Assembly (NCBI RefSeq): GCF_001506165.1
Contig: NZ_CP011427.1
Location: forward strand, 1,984,001-2,048,000
Direction of reading: 5' to 3'
DNA: 64,000 bases
DNA from: Pantoea vagans
Lineage (GTDB): Bacteria; Pseudomonadota; Gammaproteobacteria; Enterobacterales; Enterobacteriaceae
Each line of letters begins with the position of its first letter. Positions within the stretch are counted from its first letter, which is position 1. The position numbers were made by a program, and so were the translations under genes. Below are positions 18,302 to 27,382 of the stretch, in pieces. The notes under the pieces were generated by a model. The model did not search any database and was not told where the DNA came from. It worked only from the letters and a program-made list of their open reading frames with translations.

Positions 18302-18852
18302 TGAAACCCCATCCCGACACCTTCAACGGCTGGCAGGCGCGCAAACAACCGCGCGTCACAGCACAGGATGAGATGCGCCCCAGCCTGCTTGACCGGCTCA
18401 CCGATGACCATCCCGAACAACAAAACGTCGAACTGGGGCGCCAGACCGTCAGTCATCAGACGCTGCGCACCCAAGTGCTGCGCGATTTACAGTGGCTGTT
18501 TAACTGCATCAACAATGAGAGTCAGATAGACCTGCAACCCTGGCCTGATGCGCGCATGTCAGTGATTAATTTTGGTCTCACCCCGCTGGCAGGCAAACGG
18601 ATGTCGGAGATTGAGTGGGACGATGTGCGCACCGCACTGAGACGCGCCATGTTGCAATTTGAACCACGCATCATCCCGCACGACCTACAGATCCGCTGCC
18701 TGACCGACGTTAACGCACTGAATAATCACAACACACTCGCCATCGAAATCAGCGGCAATTTGTGGTGCATCCCCTGGCCACTGGCCTTTGTGTTTCGCAC
18801 CGACCTGGATCTGGAACACAGCCGATTTGACCTGAAGGACGCGGACGCATGA
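18301..18852 (+). CDS. tssE: T6SS baseplate protein TssE (gp25-like)
   Basis: 183 residues with a gp25-like baseplate domain: LLDRLTDD near residue 27, LRTQVLRDLQWLFN, SVINFGLTPLAGK and the EPRI motif (LQFEPRIIPHDL), the wedge signature. AAGGAG at 18290-18295 precedes ATG 18301; a GTG directly upstream is less likely. The gene overlaps tssF by 4 nt. Confidence 0.93.
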   Translation: MKPHPDTFNGWQARKQPRVTAQDEMRPSLLDRLTDDHPEQQNVELGRQTVSHQTLRTQVLRDLQWLFNCINNESQIDLQPWPDARMSVINFGLTPLAGKRMSEIEWDDVRTALRRAMLQFEPRIIPHDLQIRCLTDVNALNNHNTLAIEISGNLWCIPWPLAFVFRTDLDLEHSRFDLKDADA

Positions 18853-20720
18853 ATCCTCAACTGCTTGATTACTACAACCGTGAACTTAATTACCTGCGCG
18901 AGATGGGGGCGGAATTTGCCGAACGCTACCCTAAAGTTGCGGGTCGCCTGGGCATGAGCGGCATTGACGTTACGGACCCCTATATCGAACGCCTGATGGA
19001 GGGCTTTGCTTTCCTCACTTCGCGTGTGCAGCTCAAAATGGACGCCGAGTTTCCACGTTTTACCGAACAGCTGCTGGAGATGATCTACCCCAACTATCTC
19101 GCGCCTACACCCTCGATGGCGATCGTCGAGTTTCAGCCCGATCATATGAAAGGCAAAATCAGCAGCGGCTTCTCCATTCCGCGTGGCTCGCTGATTGAGA
19201 ACCAGGCAATGAAGAGCAAAGGCGTTAGCTGCAAATATCGCACTGCGCATGATGTCACGTTACTGCCTCTGCAATTGCGCGAGGTCTCGCTGGGCAGTAT
19301 TCCAGCTAACCTGCCGGTTTCCGCCGCCAGTCTGGCGCAACGTGGCGCGGTACGTGCCCTGCGTATCCGGCTGCAAACCACCGGGAACATTCCATTACAT
19401 CAGCTCGATATGGCGGAACTGCGCTTTCATCTCAGCGGTGCCGATCTGCCCGCCAGTGGCTTAATGGCGCTGCTGATGGCGCATTGCGTCGGGGTGCTCT
19501 ATCGCAGCCCGGACAATGCACAACATTTACTGCTGGAGGCGGACGCCCTGCATCAACAGGGATTCGCCGCCGAAGAAGCCCTGCTGCCTGACGACCACCG
19601 CAATTTCAGCGGCTACCGCTTATTGCAGGAGTACTTCGCCTTCCCTGCCCGTTTCCTGTTTTTTCGCACCAGCGGGCTGCAACCGCTGGTGAAACAGCTG
19701 CGCGGAGCGACCGAAATGGAGATCGTGTTGCTGTTAGATAAAGCCGATGATGATTTGGAGAGCGTGGTGGACGTCTCTCATTTGGCGCTGCATTGCACGC
19801 CCGCCATCAACCTGTTTCCCCGCGTGGCCGAACGCATTCCGCTCACCGAAGGCCGCAATGATTATCATCTCGTGGTCGATAACACTAACCCGCTCGATTA
19901 TGAAGTGTTCAGCGTCAGCCGCCTCTACGGCAGCGGCCAGGCGTTGCATCAGGAGCAAGTATTCCGTCCGTTCTGGCACAGTTTCGGCAGCGATCAGGGC
20001 AATTACGGGGCTTACTTCTCGCAACGGCGCGAGCCGCGTGCGCTGTCGGATCAGGCCAAAATCTTCGGCACCCGCACTGCCTATAGCGGCTCGGAACTGT
20101 TTGTCACATTGGTAGATGAACAGCAATCCCCCTGGTCTGATGATGTGCAGTACGTGATGGCCGACGTACTGTGCACCAATCGCGATTTACCTCTGCTATT
20201 AAAGCAGCAAGGGATGGATCAGTTCACGCTTCCGACCTCCGCTCCGGTGTTGGGCATTCACCTGCGTAAAGGGCCAACCGCGCCACGCCCCGCACTGGCA
20301 GCGGGTGCCACTTCATGGCGTCTGATCAGTCAGTTACAGCTCAATTATCTCAGCCTGATGGAGAGCGAAGGCGATCAGGGTGCCGCTTCACTACGCCAGC
20401 TATTGGGGCTATATGCCGACACCGCTGAAGCGGCGACATCGCGTCAGATCGAAGGTGTGCGCCATTGTGAATTACGCCCGGTTTTTCGCCGGGTACCGGA
20501 ACCGGGACCGATTGTATTTGCGCGTGGGATTGCCATCACCCTGACGCTGGACGAACAGGCATTCGGCGGCGCCAGCCCCTGGCTGCTCGGCAGTGTGCTG
20601 GCAACCTTATTTAGCCGCATGGTGGCCATCAACACCTTTACTGAACTGACGCTGAACAGTAGCCAGAGCGGAGAAATTGGCTACTGGCCTGCACAAATGG
20701 GCAAGAGGTCGCTGCTATGA
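18849..20720 (+). CDS. tssF: T6SS baseplate protein TssF
   Basis: A 623-residue TssF (ImpG/VasA): the N-terminus LLDYYNRELNYLREMGAEFA and the segment YPKVAGRLGMSG are family hallmarks, as are PHFTEQLLE-like (PRFTEQLLEMIYPNYLAPTPSM) and the C-terminal LTLNSSQSGEIGYWP. Two TssF, one TssG and TssE make a baseplate wedge. It overlaps tssE and tssG by 4 nt each (ATGA). Confidence 0.95.
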   Translation: MNPQLLDYYNRELNYLREMGAEFAERYPKVAGRLGMSGIDVTDPYIERLMEGFAFLTSRVQLKMDAEFPRFTEQLLEMIYPNYLAPTPSMAIVEFQPDHMKGKISSGFSIPRGSLIENQAMKSKGVSCKYRTAHDVTLLPLQLREVSLGSIPANLPVSAASLAQRGAVRALRIRLQTTGNIPLHQLDMAELRFHLSGADLPASGLMALLMAHCVGVLYRSPDNAQHLLLEADALHQQGFAAEEALLPDDHRNFSGYRLLQEYFAFPARFLFFRTSGLQPLVKQLRGATEMEIVLLLDKADDDLESVVDVSHLALHCTPAINLFPRVAERIPLTEGRNDYHLVVDNTNPLDYEVFSVSRLYGSGQALHQEQVFRPFWHSFGSDQGNYGAYFSQRREPRALSDQAKIFGTRTAYSGSELFVTLVDEQQSPWSDDVQYVMADVLCTNRDLPLLLKQQGMDQFTLPTSAPVLGIHLRKGPTAPRPALAAGATSWRLISQLQLNYLSLMESEGDQGAASLRQLLGLYADTAEAATSRQIEGVRHCELRPVFRRVPEPGPIVFARGIAITLTLDEQAFGGASPWLLGSVLATLFSRMVAINTFTELTLNSSQSGEIGYWPAQMGKRSLL

Positions 20721-21760
20721 CTGTGCTGCAACCAGGCTGGCGCATCTCTTGTCGCCTGCCGGACGACTTTTGGCAACAACGTCGCGCCGCGCCCTTTCAG
20801 TTCGATCTTTTCCAGCTACTGCGTCGCCTGGATGCACAGGCGGGCAGTGCGTGGCAACTGGGTAGCGCGCCGCTGCCCCGTAATGAACCGTTACGGCTGG
20901 GACAGTCCCCCTCGCTGGCCTTTGCGCCCGCCACCGTTGCGGGCATTCGTCAGCGCAATCGTGACGATTTGCATGAAGTGGATATCTGGAGCTTTGGCCT
21001 GTTTGGCCCCAACGGGCCGCTGCCGCTGCATCTGACGGAATATGCTCACGAGCGCGTCACGCACTTTGGCGACCGGAGCATGGTGGCGTTCTGCAATCTG
21101 TTTCACCACCGCCTTATCCTGCTGTTTTATCGTGCATGGGCGGATGCACAGCCGGCGATTGCTCTGGACCGTCCCGATCGTCATCAATTTAATCACTATC
21201 TCTCCTGCCTGACCGGTGTCGGACAACCGGCATTGCAACAGCAACGCGGCAGCCTGAATGAACATGCGCGCTATGCGCTAGCCGGGCACTTCACGCGGCA
21301 AACCCACGATGGCGAAGGCCTGACTCGTAGCCTCAGCTGGTATTTGCAGGTGCCGGTGGCGATTAAGAACCACATTCCACAGTGGATGCGCATCGAGAAA
21401 CGTGAACAGGCACAGCTTCGCGCCGGTAAACATGCGCCGCGGTTAGGGGAAACCGCCTTTTTGGGGAGTGCGGTGCGCGATATTCAACACAAGTTTCGTC
21501 TGCGCTTTGGCCCACTGCGCCTCAAAGATTATCGGCGGCTACTCCCGCGGGCAGGCAACGCACAGCAGGTGGTGGATTGGGTACGCCACTATCTGGGCAT
21601 TGAGTACGACTGGGAAGTCCAGCTGGAGCTGCATCAGGAGGATGTCAGGGGCGTTGCGCTCGGCAGCGATCAGCCGCTGGGTTACACCAGTTGGCTCGGT
21701 GAACAACCCGAGAAACGCCATCGTGATGATTTGGTTTATCAGCCTGCTGTTTCGCGCTGA
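20717..21760 (+). CDS. tssG: T6SS baseplate protein TssG
   Basis: A 347-residue TssG (ImpH/VasB) with PFQFDLFQLLRRLDAQ near residue 26, FGLFGPNGPLPLHLTEYAHER and the C-terminal YDWEVQLELHQEDV. It clamps the TssF dimer within the baseplate wedge. It overlaps tssF by 4 nt. The gene is followed by a REP pair before clpV. Confidence 0.95.
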   Translation: MTVLQPGWRISCRLPDDFWQQRRAAPFQFDLFQLLRRLDAQAGSAWQLGSAPLPRNEPLRLGQSPSLAFAPATVAGIRQRNRDDLHEVDIWSFGLFGPNGPLPLHLTEYAHERVTHFGDRSMVAFCNLFHHRLILLFYRAWADAQPAIALDRPDRHQFNHYLSCLTGVGQPALQQQRGSLNEHARYALAGHFTRQTHDGEGLTRSLSWYLQVPVAIKNHIPQWMRIEKREQAQLRAGKHAPRLGETAFLGSAVRDIQHKFRLRFGPLRLKDYRRLLPRAGNAQQVVDWVRHYLGIEYDWEVQLELHQEDVRGVALGSDQPLGYTSWLGEQPEKRHRDDLVYQPAVSR

Positions 21761-21765
21761 AAACA

Positions 21766-21834
21766 GGTGCGCATGAATGCGCACTCTACGGACCGTTTCT
21801 GCCTGAACCTGTAGGGTCGCTATTTATGGCGACC
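21766..21834. repeat. REP pair (BIME), heads facing each other
   Basis: Unit 1 (21766-21789) carries the GCGCAT/ATGCGC stem and ends in CTAC, so its GTAG head points right. Unit 2 (21811-21834) starts GTAGGGTCGC and has the stem arms around TATTTATG. The heads point inward, opposite to the pair at 10445-10507. Confidence 0.8.
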
Positions 21835-21867
21835 TGGGAAAATTTTTGCGTATAAAAGGGACACACC

Positions 21868-24489
21868 ATGTCAGATATCCGTCGCAACGTGTTGTTTAGC
21901 AAACTGAATCACACTCTGTTCACTTCACTTGAGAGCGCTACCGCATTCTGCAAACTGCGTGGTAACCCCTATGTCGAACTGGTGCACTGGCTGCATCAAC
22001 TCTGGCAACTCCCCAACGGCGACTTGCAGCTGATTGCGCGACGTTTTGAACTGGATAGCGACCTGATAAGCCAGGATCTGATCGCGGCTTTAGATCGTCT
22101 GCCACGCGGTGCCAGCGCCGTGACCGACCTTGCGGAACACATCGATAACGCCGTTGAACGCGCTTGGATCTATTGCTCACTCAGCGTCGGAGAATCGAAA
22201 ATTCGCGGTGGGCATCTGTTACTGGCCCTGCTGAAAACTGCGACGTTAAAGCACGTAACCATCGCGATATCAGGTGAGTTTGCACGGATTAGTGCCGATC
22301 GCTTGCTGGACGATTTTAACGACTATGTTCAGACCAGTGACGAGCAGCAGCAGATATCGAGTGACAACGTCACTCAATCATCTGCTTCGCCAGCAGGTGA
22401 GAACGTGTTGGCAAAGTATGGACGCGATCTCACGGCTGAAGCGCGCGCCGGGAATATCGACCCGGTGGTCGGACGCGATGAAGAGATCCGTCAGATGGTG
22501 GATATTCTGCTGCGTCGGCGGCAGAACAACCCGCTGCTGACCGGTGAAGCAGGCGTGGGGAAAACCGCCCTGGCAGAAGGTTTGGCGCAGTGCATCGCCA
22601 GTGGCAGTGTGCCGCCGCCGCTGCAGCAGGTGCAACTGTGGCTGTTGGATATCGGCCTGCTACAAGCTGGCGCATCGGTAAAAGGCGAATTTGAAGCACG
22701 CCTGCAAGCGGTGATCAATCAGGTGCAAGCCAGTCCACAGCCGATTGTGCTGTTTATTGATGAGATCCACACGCTGGTGGGTGCAGGCGGCCAGCAAGGC
22801 ACCGGTGATGCCGCCAACCTGTTAAAACCCGCGCTGGCGCGCGGACAACTGCGCACCGTCGGGGCGACCACTTGGGCGGAGTACAAAAAATATATTGAGA
22901 AAGACCCCGCACTGACCCGACGTTTTCAGCCCGTCCAGGTGGCCGAACCGGACGAGCAGACTGCCATTCTGATGCTGCGCCATCTGGCACAACCGCTATC
23001 CCAGCACCATCAGGTATTGTTGCTCGATGAGGCGTTACAGAGCGCCGTGCGCCTTTCTCAGCGCTATATCCCTGCCCGTCAGTTGCCAGACAAAGCCATT
23101 GCCTTGCTGGATACCGCCTGCGCCCGCGTGGCGGTGAGTTTGCACCATCAGCCGCCAGAACTGGCGTTTTGCCGACAACAGCTGGCTGCGCTGCAACTGG
23201 AGATCGAGATTGCGCAACGTGAAGCTCGGCTCGGTTTTGACTCCGCGCCAGCGCGTATCACGGCCGCACAGCAGCAACAACTTCTCTTGCGCAGTGAAGA
23301 GCAGATGTTAGATCAACGCTGGCAGCAAGCGTTGGCGCTGACACAGCAAATGAGTGCATTACAAGCCGAACTGCGGATGGATCAGGATGCCGAACGTACA
23401 GCACGCTATCAGGCATTGCAGCAGCAGCTGGATGCACTGCAAGGCGATACGCCGCTGACCTTCCCAGCGGTAGACAGCGGCGTGGTCGCCAGTGTGGTCG
23501 CGGACTGGACCGGAATTCCCCTCGGCCGGATGTTACAAAGCGAACGCGATGCCGTGCTCAATCTCGCCCAAACCCTGGCTAATCGGGTAATTGGTCAGCC
23601 CGCGGCGCTTAATGCTATTGCCCAGCGTATTCAGACTTCACGCGCGGGCCTGGACGATCCGGGTAAACCGATTGGCGTATTTATGCTGTGTGGGCCTTCC
23701 GGCACAGGTAAAACGGAAACCGCACTGGCGCTGGCGGAAACCCTGTATGGCGGCGAGCAGAATCTCATCACCATCAACATGAGTGAATTCCAGGAAGCGC
23801 ATAGCGTGTCGACATTGAAAGGCGCACCGCCGGGCTACGTGGGATACGGTGAAGGCGGTGTACTGACCGAAGCGGTGCGCCGTCGTCCTTACAGTGTGGT
23901 GCTGCTGGATGAGATTGAAAAAGCCCATCCCGACGTGCACGAAATCTTTTTCCAGGTTTTCGACAAGGGCTGGATGGAGGATGGTGAAGGCCGCCGCATC
24001 GACTTCCGCAATACGGTGATTATTTTGACCTCCAATATCGGCAGTGACGAACTGGCTCAAGCCTGTTCAGGTCCTGCACCTCATCCAGACAGCGCAGTAC
24101 TCAACACTCTGCTGCGTGCGCCACTGCGTGAAGTTTTCCCGGCGGCACTGTTGGGAAGACTGGCGGTGGTTCCGTATCTGCCACTCAGTGATGAGATGCT
24201 GATCCGTATTATCGATTTGCGTCTGGCAAAAATTCAGCAGCGCTTGCGGGATCGCCATGAGATAACGGCAGCGTTCTCCCCCTCGGTGGCCCAGCAGATT
24301 ATGCAACGCTGCACCGAAGGCGAATCCGGTGGGCGTATGGTGGACGCGGTACTGTCACAAACCTTACTGCCACAAATCAGCTGTCATTTGTTGAGTGAAG
24401 TCCCGACCACAATCCCAAGACATTTAAACATCGACTATCAGGATGCGGCATTCCAGCTCACTTTCAGCGCGGAGACAGCCCATGAGTGA
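21868..24489 (+). CDS. clpV: T6SS AAA+ ATPase ClpV (TssH)
   Basis: 873 residues, the ClpV length. An N-terminal Clp-N domain (about 10-150) is followed by two AAA+ modules with Walker A motifs GEAGVGKT (about residue 225) and GPSGTGKT (about 608), Walker B FIDEIHTL and LLDEIEKA, and a coiled-coil M-domain at about 420-530. It unfolds the contracted TssB/TssC sheath for recycling. AAGGG lies before the ATG and a TATAAA sequence in the gap could be part of an internal promoter. The last 8 nt overlap the kinase start. Confidence 0.95.
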   Translation: MSDIRRNVLFSKLNHTLFTSLESATAFCKLRGNPYVELVHWLHQLWQLPNGDLQLIARRFELDSDLISQDLIAALDRLPRGASAVTDLAEHIDNAVERAWIYCSLSVGESKIRGGHLLLALLKTATLKHVTIAISGEFARISADRLLDDFNDYVQTSDEQQQISSDNVTQSSASPAGENVLAKYGRDLTAEARAGNIDPVVGRDEEIRQMVDILLRRRQNNPLLTGEAGVGKTALAEGLAQCIASGSVPPPLQQVQLWLLDIGLLQAGASVKGEFEARLQAVINQVQASPQPIVLFIDEIHTLVGAGGQQGTGDAANLLKPALARGQLRTVGATTWAEYKKYIEKDPALTRRFQPVQVAEPDEQTAILMLRHLAQPLSQHHQVLLLDEALQSAVRLSQRYIPARQLPDKAIALLDTACARVAVSLHHQPPELAFCRQQLAALQLEIEIAQREARLGFDSAPARITAAQQQQLLLRSEEQMLDQRWQQALALTQQMSALQAELRMDQDAERTARYQALQQQLDALQGDTPLTFPAVDSGVVASVVADWTGIPLGRMLQSERDAVLNLAQTLANRVIGQPAALNAIAQRIQTSRAGLDDPGKPIGVFMLCGPSGTGKTETALALAETLYGGEQNLITINMSEFQEAHSVSTLKGAPPGYVGYGEGGVLTEAVRRRPYSVVLLDEIEKAHPDVHEIFFQVFDKGWMEDGEGRRIDFRNTVIILTSNIGSDELAQACSGPAPHPDSAVLNTLLRAPLREVFPAALLGRLAVVPYLPLSDEMLIRIIDLRLAKIQQRLRDRHEITAAFSPSVAQQIMQRCTEGESGGRMVDAVLSQTLLPQISCHLLSEVPTTIPRHLNIDYQDAAFQLTFSAETAHE

Positions 24490-25894
24490 AGCCAGCAGCA
24501 AATCGGTGTCACAGGCGCTGCCTGTCGGTTACCGCTTTAACGAATATGAAATTCAACAGGTAATTGGTGAAGGTGGCTTTGGCATTGTCTACCGCGCCTG
24601 GGACAGCGAGTTGGACCGCACCGTGGCGATCAAAGAGTTTATGCCGTCTTCGATTGCGCTGCGCGATGAGGATCACCATCTGCTGTTGCGCAGCGAGCGC
24701 TTTATGCGCCTCTATCAGGCTGGTTTAAACAGCTTTATTCAGGAAGCCAAAACGCTGGGGCGCTTTAATCATCCCCATTTACTGCACGTGCTGCGCTTCT
24801 GGCAGGCGAATGATACGGCCTATATGGTGACGCAATTTTATCAGGGTGAAACACTGAAAAGCCGCTACCTGCGCGATTTTACACCCTGCAGTGAAACGGA
24901 TCTGCGTGCCATGTTGCCGCCGTTGTTCAGTGCGTTGAAAACCCTGCACGACCATGACTATCTGCATCGCGATATCGCACCCGATAACATCCTGATCCAG
25001 CAAGATGGTGCGCCGGTACTGCTCGACTTTGGCTCCGCCTGTAAGACCATCGGTCACCTGACTGATAAAACCGAGATCATGCTCAAACCAGGCTACGCGC
25101 CGATTGAGCAGTACAGCGAAGGGCGCGATGGGGATCAGGGACCCTGGACCGATATCTATGCGTTAGGCGCAGTACTGCACACGTTGATTTGCGGTGAAGC
25201 ACCGCCGGTCAGCGTGGTGCGGTCGTTGAGTGACAACTACCTGCCGCTGGCAGAGCGGGGTCTGAGTGACTATTCCAGTGGTTTACTGCGCACCATCGAC
25301 CAGATGCTGGCCTGCGAACCCGATCAACGTCCGCAGTCGATTGCTGAATTGCGTGACAGACTGATAGAAAACGACCGTGGCACTGAGGCTGATGCGCCGC
25401 TGCTTACGCCCGCACAAGAAGAGCGATTTTTACCGATGGTGGTGCCAGAGCAGACGGATTCGGTCCCCGCGGCCCTATCACCGCGCAAAAGTCGCACTGT
25501 GATCATCGGCGGTGGCATCGCTGCGGCGGCCCTGCTGGTGCTGGTCGCGGTGCATCAGTTCACGGCTGAACGCACACCTGATGTGGCCGTGGTTCCGGTA
25601 AAGGCTACAGCCAATAACGTGACACCGTCACCTAAACCCACCCCGGCGCCTGCCCCAGTCACACCGGCTGAAATCTACTTGCGTGCCTCGGATGCAACGC
25701 AACTTAGCCAGCTTGAGATCAATGGCAAACCACAGGATACCGTGGATCAGGATGGCATGAAGCGACTCAGTTTAGCGCCCGGAGATTATCAGTTGCAGAT
25801 TACACGCAAAGAAGGCGGGGTCTGGCAGCACTCACTGCATATTGATGACGGGAGCGGCACCTGGCTGATTAATGTGCCTACCCCCAGTAGTTGA
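24482..25894 (+). CDS. T6SS Ser/Thr protein kinase (PpkA-like)
   Basis: 470 residues. The N-terminal kinase domain (about 15-280) keeps the glycine loop IGEGGFGIVY, the VAIKEF lysine, HRDIAPDN catalytic loop and the DFG of LLDFGSA; the APE-equivalent is YAPIEQY. A transmembrane helix at about 339-360 (VIIGGGIAAAALLVLVAVHQ) leads to a proline-rich stretch and a ~75-residue periplasmic domain that could sense envelope signals. I use ATG 24482, where the normal N-terminus begins, overlapping clpV by 8 nt. With the PP2C phosphatase and FHA protein it completes a threonine phosphorylation pathway. It ends 1 nt from the convergent immunity-like gene. Confidence 0.92.
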   Translation: MSEASSKSVSQALPVGYRFNEYEIQQVIGEGGFGIVYRAWDSELDRTVAIKEFMPSSIALRDEDHHLLLRSERFMRLYQAGLNSFIQEAKTLGRFNHPHLLHVLRFWQANDTAYMVTQFYQGETLKSRYLRDFTPCSETDLRAMLPPLFSALKTLHDHDYLHRDIAPDNILIQQDGAPVLLDFGSACKTIGHLTDKTEIMLKPGYAPIEQYSEGRDGDQGPWTDIYALGAVLHTLICGEAPPVSVVRSLSDNYLPLAERGLSDYSSGLLRTIDQMLACEPDQRPQSIAELRDRLIENDRGTEADAPLLTPAQEERFLPMVVPEQTDSVPAALSPRKSRTVIIGGGIAAAALLVLVAVHQFTAERTPDVAVVPVKATANNVTPSPKPTPAPAPVTPAEIYLRASDATQLSQLEINGKPQDTVDQDGMKRLSLAPGDYQLQITRKEGGVWQHSLHIDDGSGTWLINVPTPSS

Positions 25895-25895
25895 T

Positions 25896-26294
25896 TTACT
25901 CGACGACGTTACCATTCTCGCTAAACAGCACCTTGTCACCCTGCGCGTGGTGCTGTGACACCTGTAACGTCCAGATATGGTTATCATCGTTGCCCGCACC
26001 GGCCGCCGGTGACAACACGTAGCTGTAGTCACCGTTACGGAAGATGTAGCCACGAAAATCGTGCGAAGGCCCGATGTTCAAGGTCGAGCCTTTCAACGTT
26101 AATTCGTGGTGGTTCTTTTTATTGATCGAGTGGTAGACAATCCCATCGCACTCCACGTCGCCTTCCACGCATTTACTGGTATCAAGAAAGACCTGGTAGC
26201 TTTTACTGTCGAAAAACGGCTTTTTCGCGGCAGGCGTCTGCGCCATCGCGTGGAGTGAAAAACAGACCAGTGATAAGGCAAGTAGCTTTTTCAT
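25896..26294 (-). CDS. Small secreted protein, candidate immunity protein
   Basis: The 132-residue product has a signal peptide (MKKLLALSLVCFSLHAMAQ, cleavage after about residue 19) and a small beta-rich mature domain with one close cysteine pair (CVEGDVEC). I recognise no family. Its start overlaps the stop of the upstream muramidase gene by 4 nt (ATGA), so the two are co-translated. A periplasmic protein coupled to a cell-wall hydrolase beside a T6SS fits a cognate immunity protein that protects the producer's wall (inference). Against this, it could be a chaperone or unrelated secreted protein. The gene converges with the kinase gene with only 1 nt between the stops and no terminator. Confidence 0.65.
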   Translation of the reverse strand: MKKLLALSLVCFSLHAMAQTPAAKKPFFDSKSYQVFLDTSKCVEGDVECDGIVYHSINKKNHHELTLKGSTLNIGPSHDFRGYIFRNGDYSYVLSPAAGAGNDDNHIWTLQVSQHHAQGDKVLFSENGNVVE

Positions 26295-27094
26295 AGTTTG
26301 ATATAAATTCCTTTATGATAAACGTTCAACTCGCTTTTTCTGCGATTCACCAATCCCTTCATACGTACCCCACGCGAATAGACAAACTGCATCCACGCCC
26401 GGTCCAAATCTTCGGGTGACTCACCATTAATCACCTTCAAGGCTGTCGAGTAATATAAACCTTTATGATTCAGGTTATCCCGGGTACCAATATTAAACGC
26501 CAGCATCACTAAAGCATCAAATTCATTTTGCGTCAGCGACACTTTGACATATTTTCGCACCGCATCGACAAACTTTTTTAAATCCTGCGAAAAGAGTGTT
26601 TCCGCTGCCTGCTCAGAGATGCCGTCTTTGAACTGATCAAATTCACTTTGACGGCTAATCCAATGCCCATAGCCAATGGTCGCACCCGCCGTCCAGTTAC
26701 TGATCGTGGTTGAGGTGTGGTCATCATAAGGCAGTGTATGCAGTTGCTCGTACTGCATCATCAACTTAAGCACCTGATAACTCGGGTACATTGTCATGGG
26801 GTTTTTGCGCGCGCCGTTAGGATTACTCCCGGTCGATCCATGCGCACGCGGCAGTCCACTGCGTTGACCGGAGGTTAACTGCGTTAGCGTTTTTTTACCC
26901 GGAGACACCAGCCCATCGGGATGCTGATAAAAATGCTTTTGGTAGGTGATAATCGCTTTAGTGGTATTATTTCCGCAAATGCCGTCTATTTGTAATTGTG
27001 GAAAACCATTTTGGCTTAATAACTTCTGTACTAATTTGACATCTTGCGGCCGGTTGGTTCCGCGTAATCCAACACTGTCCTGTATCGTTTCCAT
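26291..27094 (-). CDS. GH24 muramidase with peptidoglycan-binding domain, candidate T6SS effector
   Basis: 267 residues from ATG 27094, which has GAGG 6 nt upstream; a TTG four codons earlier is less likely. No signal peptide is present, as expected of a T6SS cargo. Residues 1-75 form a peptidoglycan-binding-like domain (DVKLVQKLLSQNGFPQLQID, KAIITYQKHF). Residues ~100-267 are a GH24 phage-type lysozyme: catalytic Glu116 in QYEQLHTLPYDD, Asp124/125 nine residues on, and the ATIGYGHW motif with Thr139. The C-terminus has GLVNRRKSE, typical of GH24. No holin or phage gene is nearby, the gene abuts the T6SS locus and is coupled to a secreted partner. Its AT content is visibly higher than the T6SS genes, suggesting acquisition. 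Confidence 0.85.
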   Translation of the reverse strand: METIQDSVGLRGTNRPQDVKLVQKLLSQNGFPQLQIDGICGNNTTKAIITYQKHFYQHPDGLVSPGKKTLTQLTSGQRSGLPRAHGSTGSNPNGARKNPMTMYPSYQVLKLMMQYEQLHTLPYDDHTSTTISNWTAGATIGYGHWISRQSEFDQFKDGISEQAAETLFSQDLKKFVDAVRKYVKVSLTQNEFDALVMLAFNIGTRDNLNHKGLYYSTALKVINGESPEDLDRAWMQFVYSRGVRMKGLVNRRKSELNVYHKGIYIKL

Positions 27095-27321
27095 TATTCG
27101 CCTCAAAAATTCTTTTATGAGTAATTTTATTGACGCCTGAATGCACGTAGCAGGTAATTATGCCGCATTAATGCTCAGCCTATTTCATTATTCATGATCA
27201 GATTGTTCTTAAAGTCCTGCATGACATTTTCGTGACAACCTATTTAAGAGGAATATATTGCGTAACGCGCAGAAGATAAATATTTCTGTTAATGATCAGC
27301 CTAATTCAGGACCAATAATGC

Positions 27322-27382
27322 GTAGCAGCGAAAGCGATCGCGCCACGCATAAGTGACGGGCGGCCTGAAGGCCAAACCCTAC
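27322..27382. repeat. REP pair whose GTAG head forms a stop codon
   Basis: The left unit at 27322-27344 begins GTAGCAGCG. The right, inverted unit at 27358-27382 has the stem GGCC-TGAA-GGCC (27362-27373) and ends in CTAC at 27379-27382. On the minus strand that is GTAG, and its TAG is the stop codon of the racemase-like gene. The remaining 27095-27321 interval is AT-rich and presumably holds the promoter of the muramidase operon; I see no gene in it. Confidence 0.65.

Noticed and set aside
26291-27094. Prophage lysis gene
   Set aside because: No holin, spanin or other phage gene is near; coupling to a secreted partner and T6SS proximity fit better.
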